This document shows, piece by piece, positions 28,050 to 37,183 of a stretch of DNA of 64,000 bases; the first letter of the stretch is position 1, and every line of letters begins with the position of its first letter. Source of the DNA: Gp6-AA40 sp963772955. GTDB taxonomy: Bacteria; Acidobacteriota; Vicinamibacteria; Vicinamibacterales; UBA2999. The translations under genes were made by a program, and so were the position numbers. Below the pieces are notes generated by a model. The model ran no database searches and had not been told where the DNA came from. It worked only from the letters and a program-made list of their open reading frames with translations. Location: the NCBI GenBank assembly GCA_963772955.1, contig CAVYZF010000009.1, forward strand, positions 1,302,001 through 1,366,000, read 5' to 3'.

Positions 28050-29052
28050 ATGGTTCTGATGACCAGAAACACAGTCGCTGTCGAGATGATGGGCATGGTG
28101 GCGGCCGTCGTCCTGCTGCTGTCCGGAAACATGAGCGCGCAACGTCCACCTCACACATCCGATAGCCCAGGCTCCAAGGCCATACCGCGTACGGCCGATG
28201 GGAAGCCGGACCTGCAAGGCGATTGGACGAATGCTACCTATACACCCCTGGAGCGTCCGGAGGCGTTGAAGGAGAAGGAGTTCTTCACGCCCGAAGAAGG
28301 AGCGGCCTACGCGAAGAGGCGGCAAGATGCCGCGTCGCAACAGGCGGTCGACACGCACTACGAGAACGCGATCTGGATGACCGAGAAGCGACAGCGGTCG
28401 CTCGCCTCATTGCGAACCTCACTAATTGTCGAGCCGCGCGACGGCCGAATTCCACCCATGAATCCCGAAGGCCGCCGTCGTGCCGCCGCGCACGCCTCTG
28501 CTCGAAAGGATCTCGACCCGTTGGGGTCCGTCCAGGCGATGGACCTGTCCGATCGGTGCATCTATTGGCTGCACGAAGGGCCCGCCAATCCTGCCGACCG
28601 GCTACAACTCGAACCTGCGAATAGTGCAAGCTCCAGGAACGTTTGTAGTGATGCCTGAAATGATGGGTGTCGCGCGCATCGTGCCACTCGGTGGGCAACC
28701 TCGCGTAAGCCAAGCCTTGAAGAGCCTCCGTGGCGAATCGCGCGGCTCGTGGGAGGCTGACACCATGGTCATCGAGACGACCAATTTCGACGAACGCCGC
28801 GACTGGCGCGGAACCTCCGAAGCACTCAAAGTCACCGAACGTTTCACGATGGTCGATCCGGACACGATCAAGTACGAGTTCACCATCGACGACCCAAAGA
28901 CCTGGGATATCCCGTGGAAGGGGGAAGTGGTCATGACCCGCATCACTGAACCCATCTTCGAATACGCCTGTCACGAGGGGAACTACGGCGTGTCGAATAT
29001 CCTGCGCGGGCAGCGCAAGGTCGAAGCCGACACGACCCGCGGTTCGCGGTAG
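28050..29052 (+). pseudogene. Secreted acidobacterial family of unknown function, broken by one frameshift
   Basis: Homologue of the intact gene at 34081-35172. The first frame gives a signal peptide, then KPDLQGDWTNATYTPLERPE and SLASLRTSLIVEPRDGRIPP, up to CIYWLHEGP. The rest continues one base out of frame: LPTGYNSNLRIVQAPGTFVV, then ETTNFDERRDWRGTSEALK, ending with FEYACHEGNYGVSNIL. Removing one C from CCC at 28581-28583 restores the family sequence HEGPPIL exactly, so the lesion is a single-base expansion at GGGCCC. It may be a real mutation or a consensus error. Function unknown; probably periplasmic. Confidence 0.85.
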
Positions 29053-29065
29053 CCGCACATACGTT

Positions 29066-29610
29066 ATGGCCAACCGATTCTTCAAGCCTTCGCTCGGGAT
29101 GCTGACAATATCTCTTGCCGTGTGTGCCGGCGTACTCTGCGGCTGGTCAGGCACGCAGTCCGGCCACACCTGCCAAGCCGAGTCAATCAGCCATCCCGCG
29201 ACAGGATGGGCATCCAGATCTCGAGGGGTTCTGGACGAACGACACATTTACGCCGCTCGAGCGTCCGGCGAAGTTCCGCGACAAGGAGTTCTTCACCCAC
29301 GAGGAAGCGGTGGCGTTCATCAAGGACCAGAACGACCGGGTTCTCGCACAACCGAAGGACAACATTCACTACGACGACGCGATCTGGCAGACGGAGAACT
29401 ATGGCAAGTTCGAGAATCTCCGCACGAGTCTGATCGTCGAGCCGCGCAATGGACGATCCGGACACCTGGACGACGCCATGGTCGGGCGAGATGATGATTC
29501 GTCGCATGGAAGGACCGCTCTATGAGTATGCGTGCCACGAAGGGAACTACGGCCTGCCGAATATCCTGAGCGGTGCGCGTGCTGCGGAACGCGCGGGCAC
29601 GTCGCGCTAG
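29066..29610 (+). pseudogene. Same unknown secreted family, large internal deletion
   Basis: A second, damaged member of the family. The N-terminal part reads GHPDLEGFWTNDTFTPLERP, then DAIWQTENYGKFENLRTSLI and VEPRNGR. At about 29451-29458 it jumps, out of frame, to DDPDTWTTPWSGEM and YEYACHEGNYGLPNILSGAR, the C-terminal end of the family. Compared with the 34081 gene, roughly 175 residues of the middle are missing. A further one-base shift seems to separate the signal peptide (MANRFFKPSLGMLTISLAVC) from the body near 29150. A deletion this large cannot be a sequencing slip, so this copy is a true pseudogene. Confidence 0.85.
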
Positions 29611-29637
29611 AAGCCCACTCGTTGTGGAGTCTGACAC

Positions 29638-30588
29638 GTGCGCATCCATCTGCGATTGAACGCGCGCCGGACCGCTGCTCTTCTTGCCATTTGCTTCCTC
29701 GCGGCGGTGACGTCCGCCGTAGGCGTGCAGCGCACGGAGCGATCCGGTGATTCAAATCTATTGACCGGCACGATTGACATCCACGTGCACGCTGATCCTG
29801 ACAGTGCGCCGAGAGTGATGGACGGTCTCGAGATGGCCGTACTGGCGCGATCCAAGGGGATGCGCGGCATCGTTCTGAAGAACCATTACGAATCAACAGC
29901 TGGACTCGCGTATCTGGCGCGCAAGGCCGCGCCGGGGCTCGAAGTCATCGGTGGGATCGATCTCAATTTGACGGTTGGCGGTCTCAACGTCTTTGCCGTC
30001 GAGCAGATGACTGGCGTCGTAGGCGGCTGGGGACGGATCGTGTGGATGCCGACATTCGACGCCGAGAACCAGGTGCGCTACTCGAAGGAAACACGTGCCT
30101 CCGTCAGCGTCGCGCGGGATGGAGCCTTGTTGCCGGCGACGAAAGCGGTCATCGCGGCGGTTGCGAAGCACCAACTCACCCTGGCGACAGGGCACCTCTC
30201 TCCGGAGGACGGATTGCTCGTGCTCGAAGAGGCTCGGCGTCAGGGCGTTCGCCGGACACTCGTGACGCACGCAACGACTGCACCGGTCTTGATGAACGTC
30301 GCACAAATGAAACAAGCGACTGGACTCGGCGCCTACATCGAATTGGTGGGAGGCAATGTGTCGCCGGCCGCTGCCTCCAGACTCGATGAACTCGCCGCGA
30401 CGATCCGGCAAGTCGGCCCGCAGTTCTGCATCCTCTCATCCGATTTGGGTCGAAAAGGCAATCCGCTTCCGACAGATGGCTTCGCGGCGTTGCTCGGTGC
30501 AATGCGTGCGAGGGGATTCACGGATCAGGAGCTCGCCGTGATGACAAAAGCAAACCCGGCGCGAGTGCTGGGGTTGCCGACCGACTGA
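29638..30588 (+). CDS. DUF6282-like metal-dependent hydrolase (TIM-barrel), exported
   Basis: A 316-aa protein with a GTG start and a probable signal peptide (LNARRTAALLAICFLAAVTS). The mature part has an amidohydrolase-like core. DIHVHADPDS carries the HxH pair at the end of strand 1. KGMRGIVLKNHYE supplies the lysine and histidine, VIGGIDLNLTVGG and LATGHLSPEDGLLVLEEA follow, and LVTHATTAP and ILSSDLGRKGNPLPTDGF supply the later His and Asp. The set of likely metal ligands is complete, so it is probably active on an amide or lactone. The family name is from pattern memory. The downstream gap begins with copy D of the shared motif. Confidence 0.72.
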   Translation: MRIHLRLNARRTAALLAICFLAAVTSAVGVQRTERSGDSNLLTGTIDIHVHADPDSAPRVMDGLEMAVLARSKGMRGIVLKNHYESTAGLAYLARKAAPGLEVIGGIDLNLTVGGLNVFAVEQMTGVVGGWGRIVWMPTFDAENQVRYSKETRASVSVARDGALLPATKAVIAAVAKHQLTLATGHLSPEDGLLVLEEARRQGVRRTLVTHATTAPVLMNVAQMKQATGLGAYIELVGGNVSPAAASRLDELAATIRQVGPQFCILSSDLGRKGNPLPTDGFAALLGAMRARGFTDQELAVMTKANPARVLGLPTD

Positions 30589-30625
30589 TTCAGTCGGAGA
30601 ACCTGCGTTTCGGCGTTCCTCCGTA

Positions 30626-30649
30626 CTTTTCCGACTTCTTTTCAGGACT
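30626..30649 (+). promoter_or_regulatory. Shared upstream motif, copy D
   Basis: CTTTTC, 9 bases, TTCAGGACT, about 70 bases before the fossil TonB receptor that starts at 30718. The stretch before it (TTTCGGCG) also resembles the one before copy A. Confidence 0.45.
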
Positions 30650-30717
30650 TTTGAGCTGCAACCACTTATACGAAACGACGGGCAACGTCGCAAGGTGACT
30701 GCCTGGAGAGTCAACTA

Positions 30718-31129
30718 TGAGGAGAGCAGTTCCCCTGTCGGCGTTGTGTTTCGGGCTTCTGTTTCTGCGTGATGCCGCGGCCCAGAGTGCCGTGGCCGGG
30801 AGAGTGACGGTCGTGGCGTGCGCGGTGATGCCCGGCGGAACGTGAAAGCCAGCAGTTCGGCCTTGAATCGAGATGGTCCGGGCCACGACCACGACACCAT
30901 CTGACGGTATCGGATCGAAATCTGCGCCCGGGTCCAATCCGTCGCATTCACCGGTCGCCGGTGGAGAGACCCGTCGTGGACGTGTGAACCAGCCAAGTGC
31001 GGCAGGTGGTTTCCCTGGAGGTATCTCACGCGATTCCGACGGGCCGCACCTTCGAACTGTGGGCCGGGTCGTTCTTGTTGCTCTTCCGGCTGTTTTCAAG
31101 ACGCTTGAGGGACCAGAAGCTACAGCGTG
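30718..31129 (+). pseudogene. Fossil of a TonB-dependent receptor N-terminus
   Basis: Starts like an intact receptor: MRRAVPLSALCFGLLFLRDA, then AAQSAVAGRVT, the opening of the carboxypeptidase-regulatory-like domain. It then decays. AVMPGG and VKASSSAL follow in shifting frames, and further on a third frame gives PVVDV, stop, TSQVRQVVSLEVSHAIPTGR, which aligns with PVVDVQNSQVSQVVSQ and NSIPTGRNF of the intact receptor at 31179. The intervening regulatory-like domain is mostly deleted and nothing of the barrel remains. It lies just upstream of the intact receptor, so it is probably the remnant of a tandem duplication. Confidence 0.7.
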
Positions 31130-31178
31130 ACACCTCGACGGTCGCGTCGCGGGGCGTCCTGTCTGTGTGGAGTTGATC

Positions 31179-34013
31179 ATGAAAAGAGCGGTGTTTGCGT
31201 CCGTATGTTGTATGGGGTTTCTGCTACTGGCCAGTGCCGCGGCGGCGCAGAGCGCGTTGGCCGGGATCGTGAGGGACACAACGGGTTCGGTGTTGCCGGG
31301 CGTAACCGTGGAGGCCAGCAGTCCAGCCCTGATCGAGAAGGTCAAGGTCACGATCTCGGATGCATCGGGGCAGTATCGGGTGGTCGACCTCCGGCCGGGC
31401 ACGTATACGGTTACCTTTTCGCTGCCGGGCTTCTCGACCGTGGTTCGCGAAGGCGTTGTGCTGGAAGCGAACTTCACCGCGCCAATCAACGTCGAGTTGC
31501 GGCTGGGGGGGCTGGAGGAGACTGTGACGGTCACGGGGGAAAGCCCCGTCGTGGATGTACAGAACAGCCAAGTGTCGCAGGTCGTCTCCCAGGAACTGCT
31601 CAATTCCATTCCGACGGGCAGGAATTTTCAGCAGTTCGCGAACATCACGCCGGCAGTGTCAACGGGGAACTTCGACGTGGGCGGGTCGACGTCGGCCTGG
31701 ACGGGAGGCGCCCTGACAGTGCACGGGTCGGTGTCCGGCGATTCGCGGACGTTGATTGACGGCATGGTGACGGATGGGATGTTCGGCAACGGCCAGTGCG
31801 CCTGCGTGTACGACAATGAGAACCAGACGCAGGAAGTGGTGGTGCAGGTCGCGGGCGGCGCGGCGGAGCACCAGCTGTCCGGCGTGCTGGTCAACCGGAT
31901 TCCGAAGTCCGGCGGGAACATGTTTCAAGCCGACAGCCAGCTGCTGTTCTCAAACGGCACCCTTCAGGGGGACAACGTAGACGACGATCTGCGGGCGCGG
32001 GGCATGACCACGCCGGCGCGGCTGGCCCAACAGTACGACGTCAATTTCAGCGTGAGCGGGCCCATCCTCCAGGACCGTCTGTGGTACTTCGCGTCAGGGC
32101 GCCACTGGACTTACAACAACTATGTCGCCGATGTGTTCAACACGGACGGATCGCAGACGGTGAATGACAACAAGCTCTGGGCATATCCCACACGGTTGAC
32201 GTGGCAGATGACGCGGCGGGACCGGCTGACGGGGCTCATCACCTTTACCGAGAAGGTGGCGGGGCACCAGGGGCTCACCTCGGCCCAGTCTGGGGAGGCC
32301 GTCACGCGGCAGGACCAGCCGGGCGAAAAGATCGCGCAGCTCAAATGGACGTCGACGCTCTCGTCCCGCCTGCTCCTCGAGGCGGGCGGCAGCCGCACGA
32401 TGCACCAAGTGCGATACCAGTACCAGCCGGAAGTCGCGCTAGCGACCTGTCAGGTCGCGTTCCAGTTGTGTCCCACGGGGACGTCGTACGGCGACATTTC
32501 GCATGTCGATACCCTGCTCAACAAGACGACGGTGGCCGCACGCGCGGGTACGGGTGCGGGGGCTGGTCCGAATACGAGGCCATCACTCTCACAGGTGATC
32601 AATATCTCACTGTCGTATGTAACGGGGACGCACGCGCTCAAGGTCGGATTCCAGGATCGGTACGGGTGGCTGGAGGACAATCGGCTCGGGGTCAACGGCG
32701 ACCTGAATCAGCTCTATCGCAGCGGCGTCCCCTTTGCGGTTGAGGTCTTGAATACGCCAGTCTTGAGCCGGGCGGAGGTGGCCAGCGATCTGGGAGTGTA
32801 CGTGCAGGATACGTGGACCCGGCAGCGGCTCACCCTGAGTGGGGGCGTGCGCTGGGATCATTTTAACTCGTACCTGCCGGGGACGACGGCCCCGGCAGGC
32901 CGGTTCGTACCGGAACGCAGCTTCCCCGAAGTGAAGGACCTGCCGAACTGGAACAACGTGGTGCCGCGCGTGGGCGTGTCGTACGACCTGTTTGGACAGG
33001 GGAAGACGGCGGTGAAAGCGAATTTCGGGGTCTTTGTCCAGTCGATGGGGACCGGGTATGCCTCGACGTACGACGGCGCGGTGGCGGCCGTCGACCAGAG
33101 GACGTGGAGCGACCTGAACCGCGACGACATCGCCCAGGAGAACGAGATCGGCCCGTCGACCAATCGCAGTTTTGGTGTACGGCGCAATCGGAATCCCGAC
33201 CCGGAAAACACGCGGCCCTATCAGGTGCTGGGCGACGTGGCGGTCCAGCACGAGCTGGTCGGCGGCCTGGGGCTCTCGGTGGGCTACTACCAGCGACGGG
33301 TGCTCAACAATCTCTGGACGCAAAACCTGGCGGTCGATCCGGTGGCCGACTACACGCTCGTCCAGGTGCCCGACCCGCGGGGCAGCGGGACGCTGCCGGT
33401 CTACAACCTCTCGCCGGCCAAGTTCGGGCTGGTAGCTGAGTACGACACGAACTCGGACAACAACGAGACCTGGTACCGGGGAGTGGACGTTACGGTGAAC
33501 GGGCGGTGGCGCGCGTTCACGTTCCTGGGCGGGACGTCGACGGGGCGGACGCTGTCCAGCATTTGCGACGTGGCCGACCCCAACAACTGGCGGTTCTGCG
33601 ACACAAGCGAGTCGGACGTGCCGCTCCAGACTCAGTTCAAGCTGGCGGGCAGCGCGAGTCTGCCGTATGGCGTGCGGCTGGGGGTGAACTTTCAAAGCAA
33701 GCCTGGCACCGAGCGGCCCATCACCTACCAGGTCGTCCGGGCGATCCTGCCGACGCTGACGCAGACGTCGGTAACCGTGCGGCTGAACGAACCCGGCAGC
33801 GACTACACCGATGTCGTCAATCAGCTCGACGTCACACTGTCGAAGGTGATTACGCTGGACCGGCTGCGGGTGCGCCCGGAAGTGGCCATCTTCAACGCGT
33901 TCAACGCGAATCCCGTCATTAGCCAGACGAACGTGTACGGGCCGTCGCTCGGCAACGTGCTCACAATCCTTACCCCCCGAACGATCAGGCTGGGAGTCAA
34001 CCTGGATTTCTGA
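31179..34013 (+). CDS. TonB-dependent receptor, Oar-like, with N-terminal carboxypeptidase-regulatory-like domain
   Basis: A 944-aa outer-membrane receptor. Order: signal peptide (MKRAVFASVCCMGFLLLASA), regulatory-like domain (ALAGIVRDTTGSVLPGVTVE to GTYTVTFSLPGFSTVV), plug (TVTGESPVVDVQNSQVSQVV, SIPTGRNFQQFANIT), long barrel, aromatic last residue (IRLGVNLDF). It is paralogous to the receptor at 6682-9528; the two align along their whole length. ATG at 31179 is chosen because GGAG lies 6 bases upstream; a GTG four codons earlier is also open. It is unusually rich in G and C even for this window. It likely imports the same class of ligand as its paralogue, using TonB energy. Confidence 0.88.
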   Translation: MKRAVFASVCCMGFLLLASAAAAQSALAGIVRDTTGSVLPGVTVEASSPALIEKVKVTISDASGQYRVVDLRPGTYTVTFSLPGFSTVVREGVVLEANFTAPINVELRLGGLEETVTVTGESPVVDVQNSQVSQVVSQELLNSIPTGRNFQQFANITPAVSTGNFDVGGSTSAWTGGALTVHGSVSGDSRTLIDGMVTDGMFGNGQCACVYDNENQTQEVVVQVAGGAAEHQLSGVLVNRIPKSGGNMFQADSQLLFSNGTLQGDNVDDDLRARGMTTPARLAQQYDVNFSVSGPILQDRLWYFASGRHWTYNNYVADVFNTDGSQTVNDNKLWAYPTRLTWQMTRRDRLTGLITFTEKVAGHQGLTSAQSGEAVTRQDQPGEKIAQLKWTSTLSSRLLLEAGGSRTMHQVRYQYQPEVALATCQVAFQLCPTGTSYGDISHVDTLLNKTTVAARAGTGAGAGPNTRPSLSQVINISLSYVTGTHALKVGFQDRYGWLEDNRLGVNGDLNQLYRSGVPFAVEVLNTPVLSRAEVASDLGVYVQDTWTRQRLTLSGGVRWDHFNSYLPGTTAPAGRFVPERSFPEVKDLPNWNNVVPRVGVSYDLFGQGKTAVKANFGVFVQSMGTGYASTYDGAVAAVDQRTWSDLNRDDIAQENEIGPSTNRSFGVRRNRNPDPENTRPYQVLGDVAVQHELVGGLGLSVGYYQRRVLNNLWTQNLAVDPVADYTLVQVPDPRGSGTLPVYNLSPAKFGLVAEYDTNSDNNETWYRGVDVTVNGRWRAFTFLGGTSTGRTLSSICDVADPNNWRFCDTSESDVPLQTQFKLAGSASLPYGVRLGVNFQSKPGTERPITYQVVRAILPTLTQTSVTVRLNEPGSDYTDVVNQLDVTLSKVITLDRLRVRPEVAIFNAFNANPVISQTNVYGPSLGNVLTILTPRTIRLGVNLDF

Positions 34014-34080
34014 ACCTACCATTCGCGTCGATGATGAAGCCATGCGCCTTGCCTCTCGACACCACCAGAGGAGTTGTCAC

Positions 34081-35172
34081 ATGAGCCGTTGTGTTCGTGC
34101 GTCAGTCACGGGATGGCGGAAGGTTGTGGCGAGTGCAGCGGTGATCGCCGTATCGGTCGCGTCGATCGCGGTCTTTGAAGCCGCTCCTCAAGGCGCACAG
34201 ACGTCTACCGCTCCGCCTGGGACGACCATGACGCCCAGCGGAGCGTCTCCCGCAGACACCGGGAGGCCACCGCGCACACCATGGGGTGATCCGGACTTAC
34301 AAGGGATATACACGAGCAGCACGCATACGCCTCTAGAACGTCCGGCGGAGCTCGAGGGAAAGCCATTCTTCACCAAAGAGGAAGCAGCGGCATACGTTCA
34401 GGCGAGACAGAAAGAACTACTCCAACAGCCGGGAGACAACATCCATTATGACGACGCCATCTGGCAATCCGAGCGGACGCCAACGGGTCTATCGAGCCTG
34501 CGAACGTCACTCGTTGTGGACCCGCCGGACGGAAGGATCCCGCCGCTGACGTCGGAGGCGGAGCGGCGCGTGAAGACTCAGGCGGAGGTACGGCGGCGCC
34601 GTCCAGCGGACAGCCCGGAGAGCCGACTCTTGAGCGAGCGGTGCATCACGTGGCGGCACGAGGGACCGCCGATGCTCGTGGCCGCCTACGCCAGCATCTA
34701 TCAGATTGTTCAGGCCCCGGGTTACGTGGCCATTCTCCAGGAGATGGTGCACAACGTACGAATAATCCCATTGGACAGACGCGAGAACCTGTCAGGGCGC
34801 ATCCGGCAGTATGGCGGCGAGTCGCGGGGCCGTTGGGAGGGTGAAACTCTCGTCGTCGAAGTGACCAACTTCAACGACAGGACCGACTTCAGAGGATCGG
34901 CCAATATCCGGAGTGAGGAGTTACGAGTGCGTGAACGCTTTACCCGCATCGATAAAGACCGGATCCTTTATCAATTCACGGTTGATGATCCAAGGACCTG
35001 GACGAAACCCTGGTCGGCGGAGTTTGCCTTGATGTCCACTGAGGGTCCCGTATTCGAGTACGCGTGTCACGAGGGGAATTATGGACTCGCGAACATCCTC
35101 AGTGCGGCGCGAGTCCAGCAGGCGCCCGAGGCGCCGGAGCTAAGAAATCCTCAGCGCACTAACGGGCGCTAA
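34081..35172 (+). CDS. Secreted acidobacterial protein of unknown function (intact member)
   Basis: A 363-aa protein with a signal peptide (to about residue 37), preceded by GAGGAG. It is the only intact one of three family members here and defines the layout: DPDLQGIYTSSTHTPLERPA, EGKPFFTKEEAAAYVQARQK, DAIWQSERTPTGLSSLRTSL, RCITWRHEGPPMLVAAY, QAPGYVAILQEMVHNVRIIP, ETLVVEVTNFNDRTDFRGSA, VDDPRTWTKPWSAEF and EYACHEGNYGLANILSAARV. I know no characterised homologue. Conserved acidic, His and Cys residues near the C-terminus (YACHEGNYG) could bind a ligand or metal. Placed between a TonB receptor and an alpha/beta-hydrolase-fold gene. Confidence 0.85.
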   Translation: MSRCVRASVTGWRKVVASAAVIAVSVASIAVFEAAPQGAQTSTAPPGTTMTPSGASPADTGRPPRTPWGDPDLQGIYTSSTHTPLERPAELEGKPFFTKEEAAAYVQARQKELLQQPGDNIHYDDAIWQSERTPTGLSSLRTSLVVDPPDGRIPPLTSEAERRVKTQAEVRRRRPADSPESRLLSERCITWRHEGPPMLVAAYASIYQIVQAPGYVAILQEMVHNVRIIPLDRRENLSGRIRQYGGESRGRWEGETLVVEVTNFNDRTDFRGSANIRSEELRVRERFTRIDKDRILYQFTVDDPRTWTKPWSAEFALMSTEGPVFEYACHEGNYGLANILSAARVQQAPEAPELRNPQRTNGR

Positions 35173-35185
35173 ACGAGGTGATGGC

Positions 35186-36082
35186 ATGAAGGCGACGATT
35201 TCGCGCCGAACACTGCTTGGTCTGGGTTCCACTCTCGGCCTCTCCGTACTGCATGCGGGAGCCGCGTCCGGAGCAACTTCAGGAGCAAGCCGGCGCACGA
35301 CGGGGCGACAGACGACCACCGGATCCGTCGATTCGTACGGCGGACTTTTTTATCGGGACGACTGGCTGGGTGAGCCTTGGCGTACCCCGGAAGTCGCTCT
35401 ACTCATTCACGGCGTGTACGAATCAGGTATCGCGTGGTTCGGATGGATGCCGCGGCTGGCGCAGGAGTTCCGTGTGTTGCGGCCTGATCTGCCAGGATTC
35501 GGCAGTTCCACGATTCCGGCTGGCTTCGAGTGGTCGCTGTCCAACCTGACGAACGTGCTGGCGCGTGTGCTCGACAGGGCCGGAGTCGAGTCCGTGCACG
35601 TGATCGGGGCGAAGCTGGGTGGATCGATCGCGATGCAGTTCGCGGCGGACTTCCCACAGCGGACCCGCACGCTCGTGGTCGTCAGCAGTCCCGTCAGTCG
35701 GCCCACGATCTCCTCCGCCTCGAACGTGCCTCAGCGCGACCGGCTTGGCTCGGATGCTTCGCCCGAGCAGGTCCAATACTGGAACGCGATGATGGCCGCC
35801 GCGAACCGTGACGCGGTCCAGGGCACCGCCAGAATCCTTTCGACGATGAATCTCGACCCCGTTCTGCCCCGCATCACTGCGCCAGCGCTGGTGATCACCT
35901 CCGATCGCAGCCCGCTGCAATCGGTAGACACCGTCATGCGGTACCAGCGGAGGATTCCCAATTCCAGATTGCTCGTCTTATCGAGCGACGCCTACCACGT
36001 CGCAGTCGCCAAGGCGGATGAATGTGTCACCAACGTGCTGGCGTTCGTTCGGGAGGCACGAGCCCTGCCCCCGCGGACGTAG
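35186..36082 (+). CDS. Alpha/beta-hydrolase-fold protein with Lys at the nucleophile position
   Basis: A 298-aa exported protein with a Tat-like or Sec leader (SRRTLLGLGSTLGLSVLHAG). The alpha/beta-hydrolase core is clear: ALLIHGVYESGIAWFGWMPR (oxyanion loop), RVLRPDLPGFGSSTIP, VHVIGAKLGGSIAMQFAADF, LVVVSSPVSRP and ITAPALVITSDRSPLQ, then DAYHVAVAKAD with the likely His. The nucleophile elbow, normally GxSxG, reads G141-A-K-L-G145, so the catalytic Ser is replaced by Lys143. Acid and base positions look retained. It may be a non-hydrolytic member or use different chemistry. It starts 13 bases after the preceding gene, so the two are probably co-transcribed. Confidence 0.8.
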   Translation: MKATISRRTLLGLGSTLGLSVLHAGAASGATSGASRRTTGRQTTTGSVDSYGGLFYRDDWLGEPWRTPEVALLIHGVYESGIAWFGWMPRLAQEFRVLRPDLPGFGSSTIPAGFEWSLSNLTNVLARVLDRAGVESVHVIGAKLGGSIAMQFAADFPQRTRTLVVVSSPVSRPTISSASNVPQRDRLGSDASPEQVQYWNAMMAAANRDAVQGTARILSTMNLDPVLPRITAPALVITSDRSPLQSVDTVMRYQRRIPNSRLLVLSSDAYHVAVAKADECVTNVLAFVREARALPPRT

Positions 36083-37040
36083 CGCGGCAAACGGGTGTCG
36101 CCATCGTCTTGCTTTGTCGCAAGCCTTCTGCACCTGCCGCATGGAGAGCCGTTGGCGCCTCTGAATTCGCAGGACGCGGCAGAAGGCGCAATATCGATAC
36201 GCCACACCTTCCGCGTGTTCTATTCCCTCGAGGTGCCGGAGAGCGCAGCCCTTGCACGGAGACCCGTCCGACCGTCGACGGTTTCGTCTGCGCCGCCGAG
36301 GGGTGCGCAGTGAAGGTGGAGTCAGACCCGGAATGGAGCGGCCAGCGAACCGGCGTGACGGTACACACTGGTGTCGATGTACCTCAACAGTACCGGCGTA
36401 CAGCTCGAGCCAAATCAGACGGGCATCCCGCGCTGACATGCCGGACGATCGGTCGTGAGGGTCCGTCTCCTGTTCAGCGCCGGCGGTCCGCGCGAGCTGC
36501 GTGGCGACGAGTTTCGCGCTCAGCCGCGCCACCCATCGCGACGATCACTGCCCTGCGCTAGACGTCGAGCGTGCGCCACACGGGGGGCGACGCGCTCCCG
36601 TGTTCCCAGGCTCTCGAGGGATTCCGGTACTGACAGTTGCACCGTCACACCCTTTCTGCGTTGAGGGCGCCTCATCGTTCGAGGCGCCGAGTCGACGCAG
36701 AAGAGCGTCCACGACGATGTGCTTGTGGAGCAACACCACGCGGGTGAGGCCGGTGCTGGGTTCCACCTTCGTGGGAGACAAGATCAACAGGGCCATACAG
36801 CCGACAAATAGGGCCACGACGTAAACACCGGCGTCGCGATGGAGCAGCGCTCCGACAAACAGCAGACAAACAGCATGATGACAAGAACCGCGGCGCACGA
36901 TACGCTCAGCACAGCATAGGGAATCGAGCGCCTCATGACTCGCCTCCGACGCCACAAGAGGCGCAGACGCCGCCGGCGTGGCGGGCGCCTGCGTGGCTCA
37001 TCCGCCGATGAACCGAGCCTTAAGCCGGCGCGGGAGCCGG
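36083..37040. other. Gene-poor stretch with a possible decayed membrane gene
   Basis: About 950 bases with no convincing intact gene. On the minus strand near 36935-36600, one frame begins MRRSIPYAVLSVSCAAVLVI and another continues VCLLFVGALLHRDAG and VVALFVGCMALLILSPTKVE. Together they could be a small two-helix membrane protein broken by one shift. The rest shows only low-quality open frames on both strands. It separates the catabolic locus from the tRNA-Pro island. Confidence 0.35.
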
Positions 37041-37123
37041 GCCGCTTCCAGGCGGCTTCAGCCGCAGCCCGACTTTCAGTCGGTAAGGAATCTACCGGCT
37101 TTAGAGCCGGTAGTCTTTAAGAC
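37041..37123. repeat. Cluster of four short palindromes upstream of tRNA-Pro
   Basis: Four hairpin-forming sequences lie in a row: GCCGC/GCGGC (37041-37056), CCGACT-TTC-AGTCGG (37069-37083), CTACCGGCT-TTAG-AGCCGGTAG (37092-37113, 9-bp stem) and GTCTT-T-AAGAC (37113-37123). They look like REP-type palindromes or stacked terminators. No T-run follows a stem, so simple intrinsic termination is not obvious. Confidence 0.6.
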
Positions 37124-37183
37124 GGCCACGGTTTGGGACATGGGATGTGCTGGTAGCTCACGACCGAGTTAGAATCCAGCAGT

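Noticed and set aside
32607..34043. 478-aa open frame antisense to the TonB receptor
   Set aside because: High GC gives long mirror frames; composition is Arg/His/Val-rich and no domain is visible, while the plus-strand receptor is clear.
36022..36561. Open frames of up to 180 aa in the 36-37 kb gap
   Set aside because: Competing frames of similar length on both strands, no start signal and no recognisable motif.
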